From: 66-474 sp035281745
Lineage (GTDB): Bacteria; Pseudomonadota; Gammaproteobacteria; Xanthomonadales; Rhodanobacteraceae
Direction: 5' to 3'
Length of the DNA stretch: 64,000 bases
Assembly: GCA_035281745.1 (NCBI GenBank)
Contig: DATEDI010000005.1
Span: forward strand, 1-64,000
Shown: positions 51,102 through 59,976 of the stretch, one piece after another
Layout: each line of letters starts with the position of its first letter
How positions within the stretch are numbered: position 1 is the first letter of the stretch
Notes under the pieces: model-generated
Seen by the model: the letters and a program-made list of their open reading frames with translations, nothing else
Database searches by the model: none
Told to the model about the DNA's origin: nothing
Position numbers and translations under genes: made by a program

Positions 51102-52412
51102 ATGTATTCCTCATTGCTGTGGCGACACATGCGCGTGTCGCGTCTCTTGGCTGTCCTTCCGTTCGCGCTGATCGCATTGCCGTTGCACGCGACAACTGAC
51201 GACGCCACGTTGAGTCTCGACGCCGCGACGCAAATCGCGGCCGCTCGCGCGCCCCAGGTGCAGGCGCAGTTACTTCGAACGCAGGCCGCCCAGCATGACG
51301 CGGTGCGGGCTGGCCGATTGCCCGACCCGCAACTGACGGCGGGTATCAGCAACCTCACCGCGACCGGCCGGCAGGCTTTCAATGCCGCGGCCGACAGCAT
51401 GACCATGCGTACCGTCGGCCTGATGCAGGAAATTCCCTCGGGCGCCAAACGTGCGGCCGAGAAAGCGGTCGCCAATTCCGATGTGCAGCTTTCGGCCGCC
51501 GATGTCGTCACGGTGCGGCTCGCCGTCAAGCAGGCGACCGCCGGGGCGTGGGTACATCTGTGGGCCGCGCAAATCGAGCGGGAGCAGCTCCAGGATTTGC
51601 ACGAGCAGTTCGCCCTTGCGGTCCAGCTCGCCAAGGCAAAGCTTCGAGGTGGCACCGGTAACGCGACCGATGTGCTGGCGGCACGTGCCGCTGTCGTCGA
51701 ACTCGACAACCGGATCACCGCGGTGGACGCCGAGATTGCCGCCGCGCGTGCCGCGCTGCAGCGATGGCTTGGCCATAGCGCCGATGGCGCGCTGGCCGAG
51801 GCACCGGATTTTTCGATGCTGCCAACACCGCCGGCACAACTGCTGCACGACCTGGATCGACAGGGCCCGTTGTTGGGGTGGGAAGCACGCGAGGACCAGG
51901 CGCAGGCGAAGCTCGACTTGGCCAAGGCCGGCAAACGTCCGAACTGGAGCGTTGGCCTGGTGTACGGCAGTCGTATCCATGTTCCGGACATGATCGGCAT
52001 CGAAGTCGGCGTCAGCCTGCCGCTGTTTCCCGGCAACCGACAGGATCAGGACATCAGCGCGCGCTACGCAGAGCGGGATGCGGTGAAAGACGAGCACGAG
52101 GATGCACGCCGCGCGCAGCGCGAGGCGGTCGCCGCGGGCCTTGCCGCGTGGCAGGGCGACGACAAGCAGGTCAACACCTATCGCGACCAGCTGCTGCCGT
52201 TGGCCACGGACCGTTCACGCACCGCGCTCGCGGCGTATCGGGGCGGCGGCTCGTTGCAGCCATGGCTGGAGGCGCGCCGTGACGAAATCGACACGCGCGT
52301 GGCGTATGCGAAGGCGCTCGCAGCTTGGGGCACAGCCTGGGCGCAACTGGCCTATCTGATTCCAAACCAGGACGCACCACTCACAAGCAGGCTGCCGGAG
52401 CAACTGCCATGA
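51102..52412 (+). CDS. cusC: Outer-membrane efflux protein of a heavy-metal RND pump
   Basis: A 436-aa TolC-family channel (CusC/CzcC type). A signal peptide ends near LPLHATTDD. Two OEP repeats are seen: LSLDAATQIAAARAPQVQAQ then LPDPQLTAGISNL, and later GPLLGWEAREDQAQAKLDLA with IGIEVGVSLPLFPGNRQDQD. The N-terminal lipobox found in CusC is absent. GGAG precedes the ATG at 51102. The stop overlaps cusB (ATGA). The metal (Cu/Ag rather than Co/Zn/Cd) is inferred from the neighbours. Confidence 0.88.
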   Translation: MYSSLLWRHMRVSRLLAVLPFALIALPLHATTDDATLSLDAATQIAAARAPQVQAQLLRTQAAQHDAVRAGRLPDPQLTAGISNLTATGRQAFNAAADSMTMRTVGLMQEIPSGAKRAAEKAVANSDVQLSAADVVTVRLAVKQATAGAWVHLWAAQIEREQLQDLHEQFALAVQLAKAKLRGGTGNATDVLAARAAVVELDNRITAVDAEIAAARAALQRWLGHSADGALAEAPDFSMLPTPPAQLLHDLDRQGPLLGWEAREDQAQAKLDLAKAGKRPNWSVGLVYGSRIHVPDMIGIEVGVSLPLFPGNRQDQDISARYAERDAVKDEHEDARRAQREAVAAGLAAWQGDDKQVNTYRDQLLPLATDRSRTALAAYRGGGSLQPWLEARRDEIDTRVAYAKALAAWGTAWAQLAYLIPNQDAPLTSRLPEQLP

Positions 52413-53803
52413 ATCGAACCATCGCAAAACGTGTTGTGGCGGCGGTTGCCGCGTTGGTCCTGCTGGTCGTGGCCGGCGGCATTGGCTACTTGATTGCACA
52501 ACAGTCCACGCCGGCTGCGTCGAGCAGTACCGCCGCGACGTCGCCATCGTCGGGCAAGAAAGTCTTGTACTGGTACGACCCGATGACACCGCAACAGCAC
52601 TTCGACCATCCAGGCACATCGCCGATGGGCATGCAGATGGTGCCGAAGTACGCCGACGAGGGCGGTGCCGCGGATCAGAATGTCGTGCGCGTCTCGTCGG
52701 CCGAGGTGCAAAACCTCGGCATGCGCACCGCAGAAGTGAAAGTCGGCCGCCTGTCCGACACCGTTCACGTGCCCGGCACCGTCGCTTGGGACCAGCAACT
52801 CGCCGTAACGGTGAGCGCGCGCACCAATGTCACGCTCGAAAAGCTCTATGCGCGCGCGCCGTTCACCGAAGTGAAGGCCGGTCAGCCGTTGGCCGAGGTG
52901 CTCGCGCCCGAGTGGAGCGCGGCGGCGGCGGAATACTTCGCGCTGGCCAACGCCAAGTCCGTCGAAGGACGTGCGTTGCGCGCGGCCGCACGGGAACGGC
53001 TGCATGTGTTGGGCATGGACGACGCCACGATCCGGGGTCTGCGCGCGGGCAGCGGCACGATCACCTTGCGCGCGCCGATCGACGGCGTGGTCGGCCAACT
53101 CGATGTGCAGGAAGGCCAGCAGGTTGGCGCAGGCATGCCGATCATGAGCCTCAACGGGCTCGACAAGGTCTGGGTCGATGCGGCGATTCCGCAAGCGCAA
53201 GCTGGAGGCATTACCGCCGGCACGCTGATCACCGCGACGGTGACCGCACTGCCAGACGAAACCTTCCACGGCGAAGTGGAAGCCCTGTTGCCCAACGTGG
53301 ATGCGGCGACACGCACCCAACGTGCGCGGATCGTGCTCAACAACCCCAACCACGACCTTGCGCCCGGCATGTTCACTGACCTTCTCATCCAGGGCACGCC
53401 GAGTGCACCGCATCCGCTGGTGCCAACGGAAGCGGTCATCGCCGATGGTGTCCACACCCGTGTGATCGAGGCCTTGGGCGACGGTCAGTTCAAACCGGTA
53501 TTGGTGAAGACCGGCCGCTCGTCGGGCGACATGACGGTCATTCTCGCCGGCTTGCAGGGTGGTGAGCACATCGTGACCTCGGGACAATTCCTGATCGACT
53601 CCGAAGCGAGCTTGTCGGGCGCGTTGACACGCATGGAAGCGGGCAACACGGGCGCGCCTGCTGCGGAATCCAGCAGCGCGAAACCCAACGCCATGCCCGG
53701 CATGCCCATGCCGGCCCCGTCAGCGTCGAAGGAAGGAAACGACAAAACGATGCCCGGCATGAAGATGCCGGGGTCATCGAGCAGCGCGGGTGACCAGCCA
53801 TGA
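52409..53803 (+). CDS. cusB: RND periplasmic adaptor, CusB type
   Basis: A 464-aa membrane-fusion protein joining the RND pump to the outer channel. A membrane anchor lies near residues 9-30. A CusB heavy-metal-binding domain follows: VLYWYDPMTPQQHFDHPGTS with PMGMQMVPKY. The barrel-sandwich domain includes GTITLRAPIDGVVGQLDVQE, the beta-barrel DKVWVDAAIPQAQ. The tail is rich in methionine (AMPGMPMPAPSAS, TMPGMKMPGS), which suits Cu(I)/Ag(I) handling. It overlaps cusC and cusA by 4 nt each. Confidence 0.92.
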   Translation: MNRTIAKRVVAAVAALVLLVVAGGIGYLIAQQSTPAASSSTAATSPSSGKKVLYWYDPMTPQQHFDHPGTSPMGMQMVPKYADEGGAADQNVVRVSSAEVQNLGMRTAEVKVGRLSDTVHVPGTVAWDQQLAVTVSARTNVTLEKLYARAPFTEVKAGQPLAEVLAPEWSAAAAEYFALANAKSVEGRALRAAARERLHVLGMDDATIRGLRAGSGTITLRAPIDGVVGQLDVQEGQQVGAGMPIMSLNGLDKVWVDAAIPQAQAGGITAGTLITATVTALPDETFHGEVEALLPNVDAATRTQRARIVLNNPNHDLAPGMFTDLLIQGTPSAPHPLVPTEAVIADGVHTRVIEALGDGQFKPVLVKTGRSSGDMTVILAGLQGGEHIVTSGQFLIDSEASLSGALTRMEAGNTGAPAAESSSAKPNAMPGMPMPAPSASKEGNDKTMPGMKMPGSSSSAGDQP

Positions 53804-56800
53804 TCGCCAAACTCATCCACTGGTCCATCGCCAATCGCGGCCTCGTGCTATTGGCCGCGGTCGCGCTGGCCATCGCCGGGACGATCTCGCTGCTGCGTAT
53901 CCCGCTCGATGCGATCCCCGACCTGTCGCCGACCGAAGTGATCATCAAGACGTCATGGCCTGGGCAGCCGCCGCAAATTGTCGAGGACCAGGTGACCTAT
54001 CCGTTGACGACCACGATGTTGGCGGTGCCGGGCGCGACCGCGGTGCGCGGTGTCTCGAACTTCAGTGATTCCTTTGTGTACGTCGTGTTCGCCGATGGCA
54101 CCGACCTGTACTGGGCACGCACGCGCGTGCTCGCCTACCTCAACGAAGCGCGCAGCAAGCTGCCGCCTGATGTCAATCCGGTGCTTGGCCCGGACGCGAC
54201 CGGTGCTGGCTGGATCTACGAGTACGCGCTCACGGATCCCAGTGGCCAATACGATCTCGGCCAATTGACCGCGCTCCAGAACTGGTTCCTGCGCTATCGC
54301 CTCAAAACCGTGCCGAATGTGGCGGAAGTGGCCACGGTTGGCGGCATGACGAATGCGTGGCAAATCGTGCTTGATCCCCAGGCGCTGGCCGCGCGCGGTC
54401 TGACGGTGCAGCAGGTCGAGAATGCGGTCAAGGCGGCCAACGGCGCCAGGGGCGGTTCGGTGATCGAACAGGGCGAGGCCGAACTCATGGTCACCAGCGT
54501 GGGTTACCTGCAGACGCGTGAGGAGTTCGCCCGGATTCCGGTCGCGACGAGCAAGGACGGCACGCCGGTACTGCTGCAAGACGTGGCAAGGATCCGGCGC
54601 GGACCCACCGAGCGCCGCGGCATCGCCGAGCTGGATGGCCAGGGCCAGGTGGTCGGCGGCATCGTGATCATGCGCCACGGCAAGAATGCGCTGGATACGA
54701 TCAATGCCGTCAAGGCCCGCCTCGCCGAGTTGCAAAAGAGCCTGCCGCCGGGCGTCAAGATCGTCACCACCTACGACCGCTCCAAGTTGATCCATCGGGC
54801 GGTGCAGAACATCGGTGAGAAACTGGTCGAAGAATTCATCATCGTCGCGCTGGTGTGCCTGCTGTTCCTTGTCCACCTGCGTTCCTCACTGGTGGCGATC
54901 ATTACGCTGCCGCTGGGAATCCTGGCGGCATTCCTCGTGATGGATGTCCAGGGCGTATCGGCCAACCTGATGTCGCTGGCCGGCATCGCCCTTGCCGTCG
55001 GCGAAATGGTGGATGCCGCGGTGGTGATGATCGAGAACACCCACAAGCACCTGGAAGCCTGGCGTGACGCCCACCCGGACCAGCACGAACCGGGCGCACG
55101 CGAACGCTGGAAGCTGGTGGGCGAAGCCGTGACCGAGGTCGGGCCAGCGTGTTTTGTCAGCCTGTTGGTGATCACCTTGTCGTTTGTGCCCGTGTTCGCC
55201 CTTGGCGGCGAGGAAGGCAAGCTGTTCGACCCGTTGGCCTTCACCAAGACCTACTCGGTCGCGGCTGCAGCCGCCCTGTCGGTCACACTGGTTCCGGTGC
55301 TGATGGGTTATCTGGTGCGCGGGCGCATCCGGCACGAGCAAGCCAATCCGGTCAACCGGCTGGTGCGTTGGATCTACGAGCCCATGCTGGCCTGGGCCAT
55401 GCGGATGCCATGGACGGTCGTCGCCGTCGCCGTGTTGGCACTGGCGACAGCGCTGCTGCCCTTGGCGCGACTCGGCACCGAGTTCATGCCGCCGCTCGAT
55501 GAAGGCACCTTGCTGTACATGCCGACCGCGTTGCCGGGCCTCTCGGCGGGCAAGGCCGCGCAGTTGCTGCAGCAAACCGACCGGATGTTGAAGACGGTGC
55601 CGGAAGTCGCGCACGTGTTTGGCGTGGCCGGCCGGGCCGACACCGCCACCGACAACGCACCGCTGGAGATGTTCGATTCCACGATCACCTTCAAGCCGGA
55701 GGATCAGTGGCGTCCGGGCATGACCATGGACAAGATCAAGGCGGAACTGGATCAGGCGGTGCATGTGCCGGGCCTTTCCAACCTGTTCGTATACCCGATC
55801 CGCACCCGTACCGAAATGCTGATCACCGGCATCAAATCGCCCATCGGCATCAAGGTACTGGGGCCTGACCTTGCTGAACTGGAGCGCCTCGCGACCCACA
55901 TCGCCAGCGTGGCGCAGGGCGTACCGGGCATCACCTCGGCCGTCGCCGAGCGCGCCAATGGCGGGCGCTATGTGCGGATCAAGGTTCGTCCGGACGCCGC
56001 TGCCCGCTACGGGCTTACCCAGCAGGACATCCAGTCGCTGATTGCCACAGCGGTCGGCGGTGAACCCGTTGGCCAGACCATCCAGGGCTTGCAGCGATTC
56101 CCGATCGTGCTGCGTTACCCGCGCACGACACGCGACTCGGTCGCGGCGCTCCGCACGCTGCCGATCGTGGCGCCTGGGGGCGTGCAGGTGACGCTGGGCC
56201 AGGTAGCGGACATCCATGTCACCAACGGGCCGCCGATGGTGCAGAGCGAGGAAGGCGTCCCGACAACCTTCGTTTTTGTCGATACGTCGAGCAACGATCT
56301 TGGCGGCACGGTCGCCAAACTCCAGCACGCGGTGGCGCAGCAGGTGACGTTGCCGGCCGGCTACACGCTCGACTGGGCCGGACAGTTCCAGGCCCTGCAG
56401 CACGCCAAGGCACGCATGAATCTCGTGGTGCCCGTGACGATCATCATCGTGTTCCTGCTGGTCTACCTGGTCTTTCGCGACACGGCGCAAGCCTTGATCA
56501 TCCTCGCGACCGTGCCGCTGGGTCTGGTCGGTGGCCTGTGGTTGGTATGGCTGCTCGGTTATGCGGTGTCGGTTGCAACCGTGGTCGGCTTCATCGGTCT
56601 CGCCGGCATCACCTGTGAGTTCGGTATCGTGCTGGTGCTGTACCTGCGACAAGCCTGGCAGCGCCGCATGGACTCGGGGGAACTGACCTACGCGGCGCTC
56701 GATGAAGCGGTCCATGAAGGCGCATTGATGCGCGTGCGTCCGATCGCGATGACCGTGGTGGTGATCCTGCTCGGGCTGCTGCCGATCATGGTCTTCGGTG

Positions 56801-56973
56801 GTACCGGTTCGCTGCTGGCACGCAGCGTGACCGCCCCCATGGTCGGCGGCATGGTCACCTCGCCCATTCTTTCGATGCTGTTCATCCCGGCGGCGTTCCG
56901 GTTGCTCGAACGCCGACGGCTGCGCCAACGCAACGAGCAACCTTCATTGCAACCCGAGGAGAACACACTATGA
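53800..56973 (+). CDS. cusA: Heavy-metal RND efflux pump CusA
   Basis: A 1057-aa inner-membrane proton-driven pump of the HME-RND family. It has the expected 12 membrane helices in two repeats with two large periplasmic loops. Signatures: LRIPLDAIPDLSPTEVIIKT, SFVYVVFADGTDLYWARTRV, LAVGEMVDAAVVMIENTHKH (TM4 with the proton-relay Asp), and GFIGLAGITCEFGIVLVLYL. Length and the D-A-A-V-V-M-I-E-N motif are as in CusA/SilA. Translation is coupled to cusB (4 nt) and to cusF (4 nt). Confidence 0.95.
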   Translation: MIAKLIHWSIANRGLVLLAAVALAIAGTISLLRIPLDAIPDLSPTEVIIKTSWPGQPPQIVEDQVTYPLTTTMLAVPGATAVRGVSNFSDSFVYVVFADGTDLYWARTRVLAYLNEARSKLPPDVNPVLGPDATGAGWIYEYALTDPSGQYDLGQLTALQNWFLRYRLKTVPNVAEVATVGGMTNAWQIVLDPQALAARGLTVQQVENAVKAANGARGGSVIEQGEAELMVTSVGYLQTREEFARIPVATSKDGTPVLLQDVARIRRGPTERRGIAELDGQGQVVGGIVIMRHGKNALDTINAVKARLAELQKSLPPGVKIVTTYDRSKLIHRAVQNIGEKLVEEFIIVALVCLLFLVHLRSSLVAIITLPLGILAAFLVMDVQGVSANLMSLAGIALAVGEMVDAAVVMIENTHKHLEAWRDAHPDQHEPGARERWKLVGEAVTEVGPACFVSLLVITLSFVPVFALGGEEGKLFDPLAFTKTYSVAAAAALSVTLVPVLMGYLVRGRIRHEQANPVNRLVRWIYEPMLAWAMRMPWTVVAVAVLALATALLPLARLGTEFMPPLDEGTLLYMPTALPGLSAGKAAQLLQQTDRMLKTVPEVAHVFGVAGRADTATDNAPLEMFDSTITFKPEDQWRPGMTMDKIKAELDQAVHVPGLSNLFVYPIRTRTEMLITGIKSPIGIKVLGPDLAELERLATHIASVAQGVPGITSAVAERANGGRYVRIKVRPDAAARYGLTQQDIQSLIATAVGGEPVGQTIQGLQRFPIVLRYPRTTRDSVAALRTLPIVAPGGVQVTLGQVADIHVTNGPPMVQSEEGVPTTFVFVDTSSNDLGGTVAKLQHAVAQQVTLPAGYTLDWAGQFQALQHAKARMNLVVPVTIIIVFLLVYLVFRDTAQALIILATVPLGLVGGLWLVWLLGYAVSVATVVGFIGLAGITCEFGIVLVLYLRQAWQRRMDSGELTYAALDEAVHEGALMRVRPIAMTVVVILLGLLPIMVFGGTGSLLARSVTAPMVGGMVTSPILSMLFIPAAFRLLERRRLRQRNEQPSLQPEENTL

Positions 56974-57464
56974 AAACACGTTCCGTTTTGTTGAGCGCCA
57001 TCCTGATGGCAGCCATCACACCCGCCTTCGCACAAGCGACTGCGGGCACCCAGGGCACGAAGATGAATCACGACAAGCAGGCCATGCCGATGAAGGAGAG
57101 CGGCTCTCACACGAAGATGATGATGAACTGCATGCAAATGGGCAAAGGCATGCAGGACAAGAACATGAAGAGCGGCCAAGGCATGCAGGACATGCAGATG
57201 GGCAAAAACATGCCATGTGCGAATCAGACGGCGCAGGGAACGGGCGTGGTCGAAGCGATGGACACGGCCAAGGGCACCGTCACGATCAAGCATCAGGCGA
57301 TCGCGTCGATTCATTGGCCGGCGATGACGATGACCTTCAAGGCCGATCCGCCAGGTCTGTTGAAAGACGTCAAAGTCGGCGAGAAGGTGAACTTCACCCT
57401 GCATCCGGACGGCAAGGACAGCACCGTGACAGCGATGACGCCCGCCACAAGTACCGGGCATTGA
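56970..57464 (+). CDS. cusF: Periplasmic copper/silver chaperone CusF (Met-rich)
   Basis: A 164-aa exported protein. A signal peptide covers about 1-22. A long methionine-rich segment follows (residues about 31-78, e.g. KMMMNCMQMGKGMQDKNMKS) and then a CusF domain: GVVEAMDTAKGTVTIKHQAI, ASIHWPAMTMTFKADPPGLL. The copper ligands of CusF (His in IKHQ, Trp in HWPAM and two Met in MTMTF) are present. The Met-rich insert is unusual and should raise metal capacity. It hands Cu(I) to CusB. Confidence 0.92.
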   Translation: MKTRSVLLSAILMAAITPAFAQATAGTQGTKMNHDKQAMPMKESGSHTKMMMNCMQMGKGMQDKNMKSGQGMQDMQMGKNMPCANQTAQGTGVVEAMDTAKGTVTIKHQAIASIHWPAMTMTFKADPPGLLKDVKVGEKVNFTLHPDGKDSTVTAMTPATSTGH

Positions 57465-57565
57465 GCTGGGCGAGCGATCGCGTTGGCCCTGCGTTCCGGG
57501 TGGCCTTAGGGCTGCCGGTACAGGGCCGCGCACGCGCGACGAGTACCATCGCCTTTTTCGATCAC

Positions 57566-57588
57566 TTGCGTGTTGACTGAACACGCAA
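57566..57588. promoter_or_regulatory. Inverted repeat upstream of copL
   Basis: A perfect 9-bp dyad TTGCGTGTT-GACTG-AACACGCAA, 55 nt before the copL ATG. A TTGACT lies within its centre and could be a -35. A copper-responsive operator is likely by position, but no matching regulator is encoded in the window. Confidence 0.5.
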
Positions 57589-57643
57589 TGTCGATGAACC
57601 ATCGAAGTTGACGGTCACTCAAAGGCGGCTTAGGGTAGTGAAC

Positions 57644-58057
57644 ATGCATCATTGGCTGAGACCCCGCTCGCGTCTCTTCCGCAGCCTGTCGATACTGGCA
57701 TTGCTGGCGTGGACGGCGTTCGCCTTTGATGCATTCGCGCATCCGCTTGTCATGTCTGGTGGGTCCATGACTGCGGCTTCCACAGCTACGGCCAAAGCTG
57801 CGTCGCATTGCGAAGGCATGCCCATGATGGGCACGCCGCAAAGCTTGCATCATCCTGCGCCTTCGCAACCGGCCGGCAACGGTCACGGCTGCTGCCACAA
57901 CGGCGGCTGCTATTGCGCATCTTTGTGCACTGGCATCGTCGGTGTGCCGTATCTCGGTCTGGAGATGCAGCCGATACACGGTACTGTGTTTTCACTGATC
58001 TACTCCCAGCCGGTGCGGGCACTTTCCGCGCCGCCACTGCGACCACCGATCGCCTAA
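57644..58057 (+). CDS. copL: CopL family metal-binding regulatory protein
   Basis: A 137-aa secreted protein with the build of Xanthomonas CopL: an N-terminal export signal (RLFRSLSILALLAWTAFAFD), a His/Met region (GMPMMGTPQSLHHPAPSQPA), a cysteine cluster HGCCHNGGCYCASLC, and the ending LRPPIA. In Xanthomonas copL precedes copA and is needed for copper-induced expression, although how it acts is unclear. It lies 113 nt before copA here. Confidence 0.82.
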   Translation: MHHWLRPRSRLFRSLSILALLAWTAFAFDAFAHPLVMSGGSMTAASTATAKAASHCEGMPMMGTPQSLHHPAPSQPAGNGHGCCHNGGCYCASLCTGIVGVPYLGLEMQPIHGTVFSLIYSQPVRALSAPPLRPPIA

Positions 58058-58065
58058 TTCCCGAC

Positions 58066-58084
58066 GCGGCGCGGCAAGCGCCGC
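58066..58084 (+). promoter_or_regulatory. Hairpin in the copL-copA leader
   Basis: GCGGCGC-GGCAA-GCGCCGC forms a 7-bp stem directly after copL. A second hairpin, GGCGTG-CCGCG-CACGCC (58140-58156), sits just before the copA ribosome site. Together they could attenuate copA translation or transcription. The role is inferred. Confidence 0.4.
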
Positions 58085-58170
58085 AACCTGATCCCTGTTT
58101 GTCACGCACCATGTGGCGAATGGGCGTCTGTTCGTAACCGGCGTGCCGCGCACGCCAGCGGGAATCAGAA

Positions 58171-59976
58171 ATGAAACAGAACCCTTTTCACACGGGACTG
58201 ACCGTCCCGATGCCTTCGCGCCGTCGTTTCGTGCAAGGGCTCGCTTTGGGCGGCACCGCCGCGATGCTCGGTGGCTTCTTGAAACCGGCATGGGGCCTGC
58301 AAAGTCTGGGCAACCCCAACACGCAGAGCCTGGGTGAACCCGGTGTCCTGTCAGGCACCGAGTTTGCGTTGGACATCGCCGAGACCCCAGTGAACTTCAC
58401 TGGCAAGTCGCGTCTCGCAACGGCCGTCAATGGCTTGCTGCCAGGGCCACTACTGCGTTGGCGCGAGGGCACCACGGTCACGTTGCGGGTTACCAACCAC
58501 TTGCGGGTGCCGACCTCGATCCACTGGCACGGCATTTTGTTGCCCTTCGACATGGACGGCGTGCCGGGCATCAGTTATCCCGGCATCGCGCCGGATGAAA
58601 CCTTCGTCTATCACTTTCCGGTCAAGCAGAGCGGCACCTACTGGTACCACTCGCATTCCGGCTTCCAGGAACAGACCGGCCTCTATGGCGCGCTGGTGAT
58701 CGATCCGGCCGGTCCTGATCGCGTCCAGGCCGATCGCGATTACGTGGTGATGCTCAATGACTGGACCGACGAGGACCCGATGACGGTCTTCGCGAATCTC
58801 AAGAAGATGGGCGACTACTACAACTACGGTGAGCCGACTGTGCGCGATTTCGTTGCGGACGTGTCGCGAATGGGACTGAAGGCCGCGCTGGCCGAACGCA
58901 AGATGTGGAACGAGATGCGGATGAGCCCGCGCGATCTGATGGACATCACCGGCGCCACCTACACCTATCTGATGAACGGCGTGACGCCGGCCGGCAACTG
59001 GACGGGCCTGTTCAGGCCCGGCGAGCGGGTGCGGCTGCGTTTCATCAACGGCTCGGCCAACAGCTACTTCGACGTACGCATTCCCGGTTTGAAGCTGTCC
59101 GTGGTCGCGGCCGACGGGCAGGACGTCGAACCGGTTGCGGTGGACGAGTTCCGGATCGGCACCGCCGAAGTTTATGACGTGCTCGTCGAGCCGCAGGAAG
59201 ACCGCGCCTATACCATCTTCGCCGAGTCGATGACTCGCGACGGCTATGCACGCGGCACGCTGGCTCCGCGTGCCGGTATGCAGGCGGAAGTGCCAAGTCT
59301 CGACCCACTGCCCACGCTGTCGATGGCGGACATGATGGGCGCGATGGCGGGGGGCGACATGGCCGGCATGAACGGCATGGGTCACGGCTCGGATCACGGG
59401 TCGATGCCAGGCATGGCCATGGGCGGTGCCCTTGACCCCGCCGGCATGAAGAAAGCACATCACGCGCGTACCGAGTACGACAACCCGAACGTCGACATGC
59501 ACGTGGACATGCCGCGCACCAATCTCGACGATCCCGGTGTCGGCCTGCGCGACAACGGCCGCCGGGTGCTGACCTATGCCGATCTGCACACCCTCGGTGG
59601 CTCCCTGTACCCGCAGCAACCGGTGACAGACGAAATTGAATTGCACCTGACCGGCAACATGAACCGCTTTGTCTGGGGCTTCGACGGCCTGAAGTTCTCG
59701 CAGGCCAAACCGGTGCACTTCCCTTATGGCAAGCACCTGCGCCTGATCCTGTGCAACGACACCATGATGACGCACCCGATCCACCTGCACGGCATGTGGA
59801 GCGAGCTGGAATCGCCGGAGCAGAACTTCCAGGTGCGCAAGCACACCATCAGCGTGCAACCGGCGCAACGCGTCACCTATCGCGTGAAGGCCGACGCGCT
59901 GGGCCGCTGGGCTTATCACTGCCATCTGCTCTACCACATGGAAGCGGGCATGTTCCGCGAGATGGTGGTGTCATGA
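58171..59976 (+). CDS. copA: Multicopper oxidase CopA
   Basis: A 601-aa periplasmic multicopper oxidase of the PcoA/CopA family that oxidises Cu(I). A twin-arginine signal SRRRFVQGLALGGTAAMLGG directs folded export. The copper ligands lie in SIHWHGILLP (His118, His120), WYHSHSG, HPIHLHGMW and YHCHLLYHMEAGMFREM. A Met/His/Gly-rich insert at about residues 385-440 (e.g. MAGMNGMGHGSDHGSMPGMA) gives more copper sites. Its stop overlaps the copB start by 3 nt. Confidence 0.95.
   Translation: MKQNPFHTGLTVPMPSRRRFVQGLALGGTAAMLGGFLKPAWGLQSLGNPNTQSLGEPGVLSGTEFALDIAETPVNFTGKSRLATAVNGLLPGPLLRWREGTTVTLRVTNHLRVPTSIHWHGILLPFDMDGVPGISYPGIAPDETFVYHFPVKQSGTYWYHSHSGFQEQTGLYGALVIDPAGPDRVQADRDYVVMLNDWTDEDPMTVFANLKKMGDYYNYGEPTVRDFVADVSRMGLKAALAERKMWNEMRMSPRDLMDITGATYTYLMNGVTPAGNWTGLFRPGERVRLRFINGSANSYFDVRIPGLKLSVVAADGQDVEPVAVDEFRIGTAEVYDVLVEPQEDRAYTIFAESMTRDGYARGTLAPRAGMQAEVPSLDPLPTLSMADMMGAMAGGDMAGMNGMGHGSDHGSMPGMAMGGALDPAGMKKAHHARTEYDNPNVDMHVDMPRTNLDDPGVGLRDNGRRVLTYADLHTLGGSLYPQQPVTDEIELHLTGNMNRFVWGFDGLKFSQAKPVHFPYGKHLRLILCNDTMMTHPIHLHGMWSELESPEQNFQVRKHTISVQPAQRVTYRVKADALGRWAYHCHLLYHMEAGMFREMVVS

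Noticed and set aside
54886..56940. A 684-codon open frame antisense to cusA
   Set aside because: His/Arg/Gln-rich mirror of a well-conserved gene; no domain and no start context.
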